Assembly (NCBI GenBank): GCA_003427395.1
Contig: BFEA01000022.1
Span: forward strand, 3,609,195 to 3,663,427
Length of the DNA: 54,233 nucleotides
Origin: Chara braunii
Taxonomy: Eukaryota; Streptophyta; Charophyceae; Charales; Characeae
Direction: 5' to 3'
Under the pieces are notes generated by a model. That model was given only the letters and a program-made list of their open reading frames with translations. It was not told the origin of the DNA and ran no database searches. The position numbers and the translations under genes were made by a program. The stretch's first letter is position 1, and each line of letters opens with the position of its first letter. Shown here one piece after another: positions 20,469 through 31,136 of the stretch.

Positions 20469-21480
20469 GGTACTCGATCAGGGACTTCTTCAACTTCCTG
20501 AAGGTTGAGGTACAGTCTCTGTCCCAATTCCAAACAGTCTCCTTTCTCAGGAGTTTGCGCAGAGGTGCAACGATCATTGTGAAGTTTCGTACGAACTTCC
20601 GGTAGTAATTGACTAAGCCTATGAATGACCGCAGTTCGGTCAGTGTGTGCGGTGTTGGCCAATCTCTGATTGCTGCTATCTTCGCGTCCTCCGGTCTGAT
20701 CCCATCTCCGTCCAATACATGACCCAAATACAAGACTTTACGCCTAGCCAATTCACACTTCTTCGGGTTCACCTTGGCCTTCGTAGCTCGCAACTTCTCC
20801 AAAACTAAGCGCAAATGTTGTTGATGCTCTTCTAATGTCTTACTAAAAATCAAAATATCATCCAAGTAGACCACTACAAACTTATCTAACCACTCGTGGA
20901 AGAGATCATTCATGCATCTTTGGAGAGTGGCAAGGGCGTTCGTTAGACGAAACGGCATGACCACAAACTCGTAGTGGCCACAACGAGTCCTTAAGGTCGT
21001 CTTATGCTGGTCCTCGGGCTGTTCCTCTATCTGATGGTAGCTCGATTTCAAATCAATCTTTGAGAAGTACTTGCAGCCCTGCACTCTATCCAATAGATCA
21101 TCGATCCGCGACAAAGGTTTGGCGTTCTTAATTGTAATCGCATTCAGGCCCCTATAGTCTATGGACATGTGCAGTTCGCCTTCTTCCTTAGGCACGAATA
21201 GGATTGGTGCGCCATACGGGGAGGAGCTGGGCTATCCGACCAACCTTTCTCTGTCAGTTCATTAAGTTGTTTGCGAAGCTCGTCGAGTTCTTTGAGAGAC
21301 ATCCGGTAAATCGGTCCCTTGGGAATTCTGCTACCGGGCTCGATCTCTATCCAGTGCTTGATCTCTCTCTCGACTACTCCTGTGGGGTTCTCCCTTACAT
21401 CAACGAACTCTTCCAATAATTTCTCAACTGTTGGCGGCGTTGGGATCTCCTCCTTTTTGCCCTCACGGACCGGTCGCACG
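20469..21480 (-). pseudogene. Element D reverse transcriptase and start of RNase H
   Basis: The upstream block (21159-21479) ends ELRKQLNELTEKGW and then goes out of frame through a one-base loss near 21230. The frame resumes with MSIDYRGLNAITIKNAKPLS, FSKIDLKSSYHQIEEQPEDQ (motif A Asp intact), VVVYLDDILIFSKT (catalytic pair intact) and LRSFIGLVNYYRKFVRNF. Homology stops around LIEYL at about 20470, and the open frame runs on into the element G LTR. MPFRLTNALATLQ departs from the usual MPFGLTNAPATFQ. The active site is intact but the gene is broken. Confidence 0.9.
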
Positions 21481-21664
21481 TAAGCTACAAAAACTTTTGG
21501 TCAACCATATTGGCTTTGACCACATGTTTGGCAAACTCGGGCGCGCTCATGCAACAAAGGGACAGACTGGACTCTACTCCAGACTCATGGAACAACCGCA
21601 ATTTCTTTTTGCCCCCTTGAGGGCTCGGCAACCAGCACTCATGCTCGCCCATCTTCACATCTGC

Positions 21665-22192
21665 TCATGCGGCTTCTCCCCAATCCGTCCCTAAAATCAG
21701 GTCAAAGGGTAGGTTATCCTCCACTAAGAGTATCAGGGAGTGCAAAACTCTCTCTACCTTATTCTCCCCCTCCAACCGGAAGTATGCCCTAACCCCTTCG
21801 ACGTAATCCTCAACTCTCATTTCGCGATTGTCTGCAAGCGTGCTCACTACCAGCTCGTCCAACTTCTGAACCTTCATGCCGAGGTGCATCTTCTTCAATC
21901 CCCTTCAGCTGATGTAACTAAGCATTGACCCACTATCGACTAATGCGCCTACTTTACTGATCTCTACTTCTGGTAATATAAGTTGCCCTTTTGTTCTTCT
22001 TCTTCATTTCAGCCAAGCTTGGCGACGAGTGATCAGCTCATCACTGATGCCTACGAGGGAATCACCTAGAGAGACCCTAACACAAGCAGTCTCTGGACAA
22101 CTAACTGGGTGAGGGCCTACATCAGTCTCTATCGCTGGGGCCTTCAGACAGGAGGGTGCTTGTTCTGCGTGCACTTTTGTCTGTCTGTCCAT
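21665..22192 (-). pseudogene. Element D protease region
   Basis: The upstream block SCPETACVRVSLGDSLVGIS matches the element A equivalent. The active site GALVDSGSMLSYIS lies near 21910-21950 and is followed by an in-frame TGA, then KMHLGMKVQKLDELVVSTLA and the second loop LPFDLILGTDWGEAA. Frame breaks occur near 21990 and 21660. The DSG triad itself is kept. Confidence 0.85.
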
Positions 22193-22234
22193 GTCTGAAG
22201 GCCCCGTAGGAGCGACTGCTACTCCTACTCGGTG

Positions 22235-22870
22235 TTCCCTTTTGGGTGGCGGTAATCGGGGCAGAAACAGACAATGTGGTTGGGATCACCACATCTGAGG
22301 CATGGATCCGTCTTCAGCCTCTTCTCCCACAATGACTTCTCTATGTCCATTTCCTTCCAAGGTTCGATCCCTGGATGTGCCGGCCACAGTCTGTTCCCTC
22401 TACCCCTTCCGCCTGTGAGGAGGATCCGTGTCCACCTCGTGGGGAACCATAACCCCTTCCTCCCACGTAGTAGCTACCTTCGCTGCTATGGGTGCCTCGT
22501 CCTTGTCCTCCACCTTTGCCTTGGCCCCCTCTTCCTTTGCCTCCTCTTCCTCCTTGTCCCCCTCTCCCGCGGGCTGCAACAGTCGTGTAGTCCCCTCCCT
22601 GGGCAACTTGGTTGTTGTTGGGGTATTCTAGTCCATAGTCTATGTTCTCATAGGGAAGTGCCTCGACTCCCCCTCCCTCAAACGTGACTAGAAGGCTTTC
22701 CTTTCCCTCTATGATGCCTGCACCGGTCTTATTCTTCCATCTTCCTCCCTTCTACAAGTGTTTCCAGTAATGACAATAATTTGCTTCCATCCTCATAAGT
22801 CATGCCCTCCTCCTTTGTACGGGGGTACAAAGTGGTCCTGAGGAGATCGGGCATTGCTCTCGCGAAGTTG
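22235..22870 (-). pseudogene. Element D gag C-terminal part with RGG tract and zinc knuckle
   Basis: Read on the minus strand: NNFARAMPDLLRTTLYPRTK (end of the capsid, about 22800-22870), a stop near 22735, an arginine/glycine-rich tract GRGGQGGRGGKGRGGQGKGG (about 22505-22575), and a CX2CX4HX4C knuckle CLRCGDPNHIVCFC near 22270-22310. The pieces are in different frames, so single-base indels have accumulated. Confidence 0.8.
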
Positions 22871-22871
22871 T

Positions 22872-23126
22872 TCACAATCTGAGAAGGTCTTCTTCTTCTT
22901 CTCTTGCCACTTCCACCTCTTGCTTTTGCTTTTCGAGAGCCTTTAGCTTCTCTTCCAACTTTTCCCTCTCCATCTCTTCTTCTTTCTTCTTCCTTTTCTC
23001 CTCTTTCTTCTCCTCCTCCTCCTTCCTCTTCTCAATCAAGTTCCTGACAATTTCAGCCTGCTCCGCAACGGAGTAGGGTTGCATTGACCTACTGGACCGG
23101 CTTGTCACCATGGTGAGAGATGGCAT
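22872..23126 (-). pseudogene. Element D gag N-terminal coiled coil
   Basis: An 84-codon frame: MPSLTMVTSRSSRSMQPYSV, then AEQAEIVRNLIEKRKEEEE and a charged helix to a stop at 22872. It corresponds to the longer coiled-coil extension of element A. Directly after it comes the very end of the capsid, so the capsid body seen in element A has been deleted. Confidence 0.75.
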
Positions 23127-24078
23127 AGTGAAATGGACTCCGCCTTCTCACCACATAGATCTATTCCTCAACACTTAGTCATCAACACTTAATTATCACC
23201 CTAACCTATATTAGGGCCTGACAATCTACTCCCCATCCCACATCTGTCACTACAACTCTCCTCCAATCCGGTGGGCAACCGATAGTTTAAGGTCAACCAG
23301 CACAGACTCGGGAATTATTTAACGACGCAAACAGGATGCCGTGCCCACCATAGGAAGATTGCTCTCAAGACTTAGACTACTTCCTCACTTAATGCAGCAG
23401 TTTTCGGGTATAACTACCACAAGCGATTTTGCCAGCTGGTCAATACCGGTCCTTGGGGGATCTCCCTAGCGTCCTCAGTTGGTGGACCTTAAGTCTCACC
23501 CCTACTTCACCTGTGCATTATACAGCTGGCGAACCCTACTACCCTCTACAACTCCTCACTACGTCTGTTAGAGTCTTCGGTCGCACGCCAGTCAGTACCG
23601 GTCATTGAGGGCATAGCCGGGTTATTTACGAATGTCGCCGCTGATTTCCTGTGCTCCCTACTAGGTCCAGAGATAAATCCAGTTGTCGAGTTGCTGCCCT
23701 GGACCTAGACGACCTAGACCTAGACCATGCATTCACAGATTGGCAGACTCGACAACAGCAAAGGGACCAAATATCAGATGACGTCAACAAGAAACCTAAT
23801 TGAAGCAGAGGTCACCACGAAAGCACGTGGGAAGGTACCATCCACAACAAAACTCAAATTGCATAATGACAGGGCCAGGGCAAAGAAGCACTTGACTCCA
23901 TGAACATTCCGTCGATGAAGCGCCTCGCTCACAGGTACGCGCCCCTCTTGCTCCTTACTATGCCCCTCCTATTTGGTCCTCAACTTGTCAAACCCCAATC
24001 TACCTTTTTTTTTTTTTTTTTTTTTCGACCCGCCGGCCTTCGTCTTGCCAGCGTCTCAACCCTGAGCAGATGGAGCTG
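23127..24078 (-). other. Element D untranslated leader
   Basis: Non-coding. It shares the CGCAAACAGGATGCCG ... GCTCTCAAGACTTAGAC block (about 23325-23392) with the element A leader, and ends in a T tract (24005-24025) near the PBS. No array of TTGACC boxes is present here. Confidence 0.65.
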
Positions 24079-24096
24079 GAGTCTGCTCTTATACCA
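24079..24096 (-). promoter_or_regulatory. Primer binding site of element D, variant Met-tRNA type
   Basis: The sense strand reads TGGTATAAGAGCAGACTCC, one base off TGGTATCAGAGC. It is separated from the LTR edge by about six bases. Confidence 0.75.
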
Positions 24097-24102
24097 CTAA
24101 AA

Positions 24103-24308
24103 TGAGCCAAGTACTCGTCAAGTTCAACTTCGCATACACCAATGAACATTCATATGAGAGTTCACACGTGAGAAGCCAAGGCGCGATACAATCAACACTT
24201 GAAGATGCCCTCTCCAATATTACCATCAGTATACAAGGAGGTTCGTCTTCAACGGCTCTGCCGCACATTCACACGTACAGCGGAACTCAAACAGATGGCG
24301 GTTATGGC

Positions 24309-24365
<57 letters not shown>

Positions 24366-24691
24366 GTCACTCTGCCTCGCTCTCTCTCACTCTCTATCCT
24401 AGATCGTCACCCTGGATACACCCACTCAAGTAGCTCACACCTTAGCGACTATGACCGCCGTCCTCCTACCCTACCTCTAGCCTAGCTATGGAGTATCTCA
24501 CACATGTGCGCCCCCTTCTTCTTTGGCCGCATTGCTCCCAAGTTGCCTTAACGAACAAGCAACAGCAACGGTTCCGAATCTCCAACTCAAGAAGTGATGA
24601 AACGCTGCACTGTAGCAGCTAGATATAGGACTTGACTAACCTCACTCCACTACTCACCAAACGTGCAAAATGAGAACAAATCGCCGCTAGA
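24103..24691 (-). repeat. 5' LTR of element D
   Basis: Runs from TGAGCCAAGTACTCG beside the PBS to about 24691, where the element F LTR sequence begins. A CT microsatellite fills 24315-24361. The outer end is set only by the junction, so it may be truncated. Confidence 0.6.
24315..24361. repeat. (CT)n microsatellite
   Basis: About 47 bp of CT repeats within the element D LTR. Confidence 0.95.
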
Positions 24692-25347
24692 AGTAGCTCC
24701 TCATTTGTGGTGTGCTGGACTCGGAGCGCTGCCTGGAGGAACGAGAGCAGTCGGGCGCTCAGCCTCGCTATGGCGATCAGCCCAGCCTGAGGAGGAGGAA
24801 GAAGGGGGCAAAGGAGGAGAGTTGCGAGGTACCTACCTGGCTATGGTGGACACCATCTTCATCACCTTGATAGGTGCTGCATTTGGAAGGCCCCAGTTGG
24901 GGTAGTGTCGCACCAAGGGAGCTCGAGGAAGAGTCAGGCATGGCAGCCTAATGATCAGCGACATAGCTGCTTTGTGTTGTCCTTTGCACAAGAGGGCAGA
25001 GCCCTTAGCAGTCCCCCATAGCCTTGGCATGTGAGAGGAGAAAGATGGGGGAAGCCATGGCTATGGATGACCTATTGTTGTGCTAGTAGTAAGAGGGAAC
25101 TTCGAATATTGATTCTGGTTCATCCACTCGTAGAAGAATAAGATTGGCGAAGTCAAGGAGGAGGAGGAAGGTGGGGAGAGAAGGGGAATTTGTCATTGGT
25201 CTTGCTGGTGTACGTCTTCTTCTTCTTCTTCTTCTTTCTCTCTTCTTTGGTCTCTATCTCTTTGAAAGTGCGTTCATTTCTTTCGCATTTGGGTGGCATT
25301 GTCTTTCATTGTGAATTTGCACTTTGGGAATGACCAGGATCATAACA
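24692..25347 (+). repeat. 5' LTR of element F (3' portion)
   Basis: Matches 43726-44432 through blocks such as GGAAGGCCCCAGTTGGGGTA, GACATAGCTGCTTTGTGTTG, CCATAGCCTTGGCATG and GGTGGCATTGTCTTTCATTG. It ends in CA next to a PBS. The proposed 3' copy is much longer, so this copy appears 5'-truncated at the junction with element D. Confidence 0.82.
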
Positions 25348-25348
25348 A

Positions 25349-25366
25349 TTGGTATCGGAGTGGACT
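25349..25366 (+). promoter_or_regulatory. Primer binding site of element F
   Basis: TTGGTATCGGAGTGGAC follows the LTR end after one base. It resembles TGGTATCAGAGC, the initiator-Met tRNA site, with changes. Confidence 0.8.
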
Positions 25367-26655
25367 TACTAGCTGGCGAGAGGTGTTGACCTACCCTAAC
25401 CCTAATTCCGAATTAGGTTAGGGCTAACCTAATCTCGGATTAGGGTTGGAAGTTAGGGTTAAGAAGGGCAGCGAGGTATGCTGCCCCCACCTGGTTAGGT
25501 CATGTAGGGTCGACATCTGACCTGACCAGGTTGCTTGAGTGATTGAATGGGGTGGCGAGACACAAAGGAGGTTGATTGAAGTGAGCGAGAGGGAGTAGAG
25601 AGTGCGAGGTACTCGCCTGGAATCTGGACTTCAAGAAGTCATTGATCCACTTATGGGCTTCCCCTCAAGAGGGAGACTTGACCATAGGCTTCCATATCTG
25701 CATCGAAGAGCTGCAAGTTGTTACTTTGGTCTTCAACATGGATAGAGGATCCGGCGTTGTAACATGGGTGTAGGAGAGCCCTCTTAGTCATGCTAGGACA
25801 CTTCGTGTAGTGGTAGCTAGGGGTCAGGAGGACCTATGAGAGAGGGGGGTGAATGGTTATTCCACCTTTGGAGGCCGGGCCTCACAGGTAAAGTGTCGTG
25901 TGACTTGGGTATGCCCACGGAAGGTTGCTTGGTGCTTCATGGCCTGTTGGGGTGTGCTGGGCTCTTTTCCTCTTCTCGGAAGTCTTGGTTGTGTGCGTGA
26001 GCATGTGGATTGCTTTCTCACTTGAGGGATCTATGGATGATGTATCTTGTTCTCAATGACATACCTTTCTACAGTGCATTGTCGGAGTAGGTTCTTGCTG
26101 AAAGTTGACTTTTCCTTTTCAGTACGGTAGAGGCGGTTGGAACCATTTTGGGACACCCTTCTGATTGGTCCTGGTCTACGACCTACTTGGGACCCTTCGG
26201 GACTCAGTGGGACCAGGCCCAATGGGATAGGACCCTTCGGCCCCAAATCTCTTGCCGTCAGCTGCATTTCTTTGCTGTGCTGAAACATAGGGACACACGA
26301 CTAGTTGGGACATTCCTTTCAAGGGGATCTTGACTGGTCTTGCTGCATGTTCTCACATATTGCCCTGCGTCTGGCTCGGCGACCGTCTGCACCCCTCCAA
26401 ATCTCCATTGTTTCAGTTAGTTTTCTTGCATCTGACTTATTTGTGGTACATGTTCTATTTTGGGTTAGACAAGAGGGGATCTCCAGTCTGATCTGGGCGG
26501 ACTCATTCGTTAAGTCAGATCTCTCTTTGAATTTTTATTATTAATTTTATTCAGATGTGTGGATGTCGTTCTCCAGTCCAAATGAATTGTTGCTCCGGCT
26601 AGGAGTTCTACCTTCTCTTCTGTGATTTATTTTCTTATGTCTTTTATCTGAACTA
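25367..26655 (+). other. Element F leader
   Basis: Non-coding. Near 25393-25458 it has short CCCTAACCCTAA and TTAGGGTT motifs in both orientations, giving an imperfect palindrome. The rest shows no feature. A direct repeat CTATGTTCGATATTGAGACG (26656 and 26702) marks the gag start. Confidence 0.6.
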
Positions 26656-26659
26656 TCTA

Positions 26660-27890
26660 TGTTCGATATTGAGACGTGTGCGCAGAAAATAAAAGAACTA
26701 ACTATGTTCGATATTGAGACGTGTGCGCAGAAAGCGGAAAGAGAGAGAAGGGAGAGAGAAGGTATCCTTTTCGAGAGTGTGAGGAGGAGCGTTCATCCAA
26801 ACATGAGCAAAGAGCGGACCCCTCTTGAGAGATCTACTGGCACCCCATCCTCGGGCATGACAAACATCTCATCTGCCCAATGGAAGGCCATGTTGGATGC
26901 AGCGGATAAGAGCGAGAAACCGTTCTTTCTAAAACTTTATGAGGATGCCGTACAGAGAGAGAGGGAGGCAGAGGCAGCAGCTAAAGCAACAAGTATAGCT
27001 GGCCAAGTGGCTCTCCTCGCTGTTCTGGAGATCAGTGATAACCGGTTTAAGAGAAGTTAGTTGCTGCCGTAGCAGCCTTGGTTCAACTGTGGACATTGGA
27101 AGATCTTGAGTCACGCATGACAGTTCTAGAGCAGCGGAACCAAGAGCTGCAGGGTGAGATTGTAGGCCTCAAACAGGCCCAACAGACTTTCCCTCGTCCT
27201 CCTAATTCTCGCCCTGCTGTTGTCGCAATCTTTCCCCCTAACACAGTCCTCATGCAGAAACCAAGTGGAACCGTGACGAGCGCAGGAACCGGTGCCAGCT
27301 CTTCACGCGGCAGCACCGACAGTTCTGCACTCATCCCACTCCCAAATACAAGGTCACCAGCCCAAAACGCCGCAGTTCCTAATGGCCTACAATACAGCGG
27401 TCCCATGGTGAACAAGAGAGGGCGGCCACGCTGCCATCCAAGTACGACGGGAAGGGTGATATCACCTCTTGCATGAGCTCCATGTGCTCATACTTCGAGG
27501 TACTGCGAACGCCGCAGGAAGATCGAAGTATAATCATGGGCACAAATATTGAGCCCGTCGTACGGAGTTTTATTGAACTCAAGCTGTTAGTGCAGGTTAT
27601 GAAAGAATTGACTGGACTGAGTGGTTGAAAGTGACTCTTGTACGTACTCTTGAGGACCACCTCATCGCGCAGTATCAGAATAAGCACACTGCGCTCAAAA
27701 CAAGGCTGAAACTTGAGGCCCTCGAGGGCCAAAAGTGGAGGACTTCCATGCAGGCTTTGGAACAACATTTGACTAGTCTGCTCACTACTCCAAACTTGGG
27801 ATGGGCTTACATGTCTTGCATGGACGTAGTAATGGGAGTACCCCCCGAAGATTATGTCTCCCGGCTACGACTCGAGATGTGGCGGACCCA
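26660..27890 (+). pseudogene. Element F gag
   Basis: Three blocks in successive frames. Block 1 (to 27060) has a charged N-terminus and NISSAQWKAMLDAADKSEKP, ending just after DNRFKRS. Block 2 (27078-27476) continues WTLEDLESRMTVLEQRNQEL, a coiled coil, then a Ser/Pro-rich linker. Block 3 has the capsid-like GKGDITSCMSSMCSYFEVLR, TNIEPVVRSFIELK, then KVTLVRTLEDHLIAQYQNKH and MDVVMGVPPEDYVSRLRLEM. No zinc knuckle is found before the insertion boundary near 27890. The order and content fit a Ty3/gypsy Gag; confidence is moderate because the family is divergent. Confidence 0.7.
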
Positions 27891-28370
27891 CCACGTGTGG
27901 TGCTCCGCCTGGGATAGAGATGGAGATGGAGGATGAGGGTGGAGCAAGATGACACAACGCAGCTCCCACGCAGACTCCAACGCACGTACTCCAAACTGTG
28001 TGAATGTAAAATGATCCAAGTACAGACTCTGGCTGGGGTATACCCCAGCGGACTGACTGGACTGGACTGGACTGGCCGATACCGACAGAGGTATAGGCCT
28101 GGACTGGCCTACCCCGAATACAACACAGGCCTGTGGGAACAGGCCAAAGGGCTGGTCTCACAAGCCAACCAGAGGTCCGCTACACAATCCTCAACCTGTG
28201 ATGGATCGCCTAGATACAAGCACGCTTCCGCCAAGAAGTGGAACTAGACTAAAGAAAAGAAAATCCGAGTAATCTAGGATGTGGAGCAAGCTCCATGTTG
28301 AGTCCATGCGATGCAAACTAGGCTAGAAAATATCACAAAATCAGCAATGTCACAGCTAAAAGCATAAGTG
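27891..28370. other. Insertion boundary and unassigned DNA
   Basis: Gag homology fades near 27890. The following DNA has a short run of GGACTGGACTGGACTGG (about 28058-28075) and no gene. The exact left edge of the insertion in element F could not be fixed. Confidence 0.5.
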
Positions 28371-28771
28371 AGGGCGTACTCACACAGCGGTGGCAATCTA
28401 GCAAAATCTGCCGAATTTTATTTCCCGTGTTTGCTGAAATAGTACCCCGCCTGGTCACACATGGGTTGCAAATCACAAAGGACACGAGCGGGACTCTCTG
28501 GCAATTGCAAAATTGCTGCCAATCATGGTCACAAAGCGCGGAATTTTTTTTTAACGATTCCCAAAAGGCTAAAGAGAATTTGCGACGGCCAAAAGAGAAT
28601 TTGCCACCACCTCTCGAGGTGGTGGCAAAATGCCCATCCCCGCGCCCCCCCAGGCCGCTGACAAATGCTACCCCGTTTGCAATTTTGGTGGTCGAAAAAC
28701 CCTAGTGTGACTCTAACAGCATAGGAGATTTTGCCATTTAGCAAAAAAAACCGCTAGTGTGAGTATGCCCT
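28371..28771. mobile_element. 401-bp MITE with terminal inverted repeats
   Basis: The left end AGGGCGTACTCACACAGCGG and the inverted right end CCGCTAGTGTGAGTATGCCCT pair over about 21 bases with one mismatch and one extra base. Inside is a perfect 14-bp hairpin (28600-28613 against 28616-28629). There is no transposase frame. Size and structure fit a non-autonomous DNA transposon. Flanks show no clear target duplication, so the superfamily (hAT or Harbinger-like) is undecided. Confidence 0.8.
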
Positions 28772-28783
28772 GAAAGTAGAAAG

Positions 28784-28962
28784 CAACTAACTAGTATACA
28801 TGTCCTAGGAAAGCAAAAGGTAATGATAACTAAATCCTAGAATGTTGGAGGCAGTAGCCTCAGTCTGAAAACAACTGACTAGTGTACAAGTCCTAAGAAC
28901 AACAAAAGCAAAAACAACTGAATCCTAGAAATGATAGAGGCAGTAGCCTCAGTCTGAGAGCA
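28784..28962. repeat. Two-copy tandem repeat, about 88 bp
   Basis: CAACTRACTAGTRTACA, CCTAGAAATG-like and GGCAGTAGCCTCAGTCTGA occur in the same order in copies starting at 28784 and 28872. They lie in the 3' noncoding or LTR region of element E. Confidence 0.85.
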
Positions 28963-29564
28963 ACAAAGCAACAACGAGACAACCATATGTCACAAGAGGA
29001 GTGTGTCGCAAACCAATGACCCTAACAGATAGACCACCAGGGCGGGTAATGCTCGACTAACGGGGTGACTGCTATGTAGGGTCGACCATGCAAGGGAATC
29101 AGGGAGCCTGGTATACTGGGCGCTCCTAGATGAAGCATGCAAGGCTGCCTGACTAGGGCGGGAGGGCCGGCAGAGGGTAAAAAAAGTAATGGGTAAGGGA
29201 ATTATGCAAATGACTCCTAAAGTGAGGGAAGTCGGAGCTAGATCCGTACGCTGGGAAGCCAGGGCAACGCTACGGTCAAGATGCCTATGCGTATACCAAG
29301 GGAGAGCTCAACTCAGAGGAACCCGACGAAGGGAACCATCATGCGACACAATCAGGGTACTGTACAGGGTAAGGTCGTAAGAGAGTGACGACGCCTGAAG
29401 TAGGCGGAGCTGATCGTGGCGAAGGTCGTGAAGCTGCCAATGACGTCCATGATGAGAAATTTGGAATGCCGTCAAGGAAGAGCCGCAACGTCGACGAGCT
29501 GAAGTAGCAAAACTGGAGTGGATGGAGTACTGAGAAGTCAAGGACGTGGGAAGATAAATCACAG
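28963..29564. other. 3' noncoding side of element E
   Basis: Lies past the end of element E pol. No PPT or LTR edge could be recognised. Short frames carry no domain. Confidence 0.5.
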
Positions 29565-29873
29565 TCAATCGTCGTATCGGGCACAACGACGACGAGTGCT
29601 TTGTGGACACTCAAAAGCATCCGGCTGATGCTGAAGGTCTGCCTCAAATGGAGCAGGCTCGACTTCAGCGGTCTCCTCAACCGAGGGAGACGAAAGAGGG
29701 TCAGTGGGCCGAGGAGGAGCAGTCAACCCAGTACGACAAGCACAGTCATAGGCACGCACCAACATGCGAGCGTGTTGCATGTGCTTGAGGGGCTCCCAAG
29801 TAGCCTCCTCATCAGAGTAACCCTTCCAACATACGAGATACTCGACGTGAGGAAGGTTGTCGTCGATGACTCA
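29565..29873 (-). pseudogene. Element E chromodomain and C-terminal tail
   Basis: Following a TGA at 29871-29873 the same frame continues VIDDNLPHVEYLVCWKGYSD, EEATWEPLKHMQHARMLVRA, then a Pro/Glu-rich tail to a stop at 29565. The YLVCWKGYxxEEATWEP core is a canonical chromodomain with its aromatic residues. The stop probably replaces an Arg CGA codon, so the chromodomain was once joined to integrase. Confidence 0.9.
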
Positions 29874-31080
29874 GCGACCAATGATGTTTGAAATGAGGAA
29901 CTTCACCATGATGGGTGGAGGGCGCTCGTATGGTCGTTTAGCGAAACGCTCAGACGGTCTGCGGTAGGGATGCAGTAACGAGACGTGATAGACATCGTGC
30001 ACACGAGCCTCGTGTAGGTAGTCGGGCAGCTTCGCATGGAAGCTGACCGGGCTAGATGTCGTATCAGAACTGAGGACCTGGATAATGTGGCATGGGCCGA
30101 AGAAGCGACGTCGGAACTTGCCATGTGTGTCTGCTTCGAGCTGTAAGTGGCAGGCGTCGATAAGCACATCATCACCGGCTTTAAATGGACGATCCATCCT
30201 CGATCGGTTCACACGTGCGGCCATGCGAATCTGGGAAGCGGTTATGTGCTCATGCGCGGTCTTCATGATCGATGTCATGTGTGCAACCCAATAATTCATT
30301 GCGGGACAACTCATATCGGGGTGCACCTGTGACGGTCGAAGGAAGTCTGCGGGAACACGAGGGTGATAGTCGAGGTCGCAATAGTACGGCAACATCCCCG
30401 TGGTTGGCGAGACAACGTGGTTGTGGGCTATCTCCACGTGGGCAAGATCGAGATCTCACTGCTGGTCGTGTCGAACAATCTTTCGGAGAATATCTCCGAG
30501 AGTCATGCTCGTGACCTCGGTCTGACCATCAGTCTGGGGATGGTAAGACGAGGAGAAGCGGAGCTGGGTGTCGTACACCTCGTGGAACCGTCGCCAGAAT
30601 CGGTTGGTAATGTGCGGGTCACGGTTATATATGATGCTCAGGGGTAAGCCGTGGTCACGCACGACTCAGTTAAATACGAGGTCGGCCACCTCACGTGCAC
30701 TAATGGCATAGCGGCACGAACAAAGCGTGGTCGGCCACCTCACGTGCACTAATGGCATAGCCGCACGAACAAAGCGTGCTCGCTTCGTGAAGTGGTCGAC
30801 GACGACCAGGATAGCATCATGACCGCGGGGGGTCGGAGGATGAAGAGGACCAATAAAGTCCATCGAGATGCTGCCAACGACCCTCAGGGATAGGAAGGCG
30901 CCATAGCAAACCATAAGGCAGGTGGTTCGCATTGTTCACCTCCTAACAGGTGGGACACTTGCGATGTAGTCCTTCACAAAGTCCTTGCGCTTCGGCCAGC
31001 CGTACAGGCGGCTCACACGAGCCAACGTCTTGTGGAAGCCCATATGACCGGCGGTTGCCTGCTCATGGAACTCTGCTATT
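29874..31080 (-). pseudogene. Element E integrase
   Basis: The zinc finger begins EFHEQATAGHMGFHKTLARV (about 30965-31080); its CxxC half is distorted. The core shows VGSISMDFIGPLHPPTPRGH (first Asp), VVVDHFTKRARFV, DHGLPLSIIYNRDPHITNRF (second Asp) and SSYHPQTDGQTEV (Glu). TGA codons stand at 30666-30668 and 30456-30458, both where Trp is expected. The C-terminal domain runs PHRPFKAGDDVLI-like (RPFKAGDDVLIDACHLQLEA) to HDVYHVSLLHPYRRPSERF. A 49-bp tandem duplication (30681-30778) also breaks the core. Confidence 0.88.
30681..30778. repeat. 49-bp tandem duplication in element E integrase
   Basis: GTCGGCCACCTCACGTGCAC and TAATGGCATAGCSGCACGAA occur twice with period 49, with one substitution. 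The duplication shifts the frame between the two halves of the core. Confidence 0.92.
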
Positions 31081-31136
31081 GCCCGGACACGTAGTTGTCT
31101 AGTGGAGGGAACGCAAATGCGGGGCTCTCTGGTGCC

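Larger units (their letters stand above)
20469..24691 (-). mobile_element. Element D: 3'-truncated Ty3/gypsy element of the same family as A
   Basis: Minus strand. A 5' LTR (24103-24691), PBS, leader, gag, protease and RT are present. Integrase and most of RNase H are absent because the copy ends at 20469, where the element G LTR starts. The protease-region sequence TACVRVSLGxSLxGxxDEL and the RT blocks closely resemble element A. The right boundary is the point where the sequence becomes the element F LTR. Confidence 0.88.

Noticed and set aside
25393-25458. CCCTAACCCTAA and TTAGGGTT motifs as an interstitial telomere
   Set aside because: There are only two or three consecutive units, in both orientations, and no sustained array. 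It is recorded only as an imperfect palindrome.
28784-28962. CRISPR-like repeat
   Set aside because: There are only two copies of a long direct repeat with no spacers, in a eukaryotic context. No CRISPR array is present anywhere in the window.
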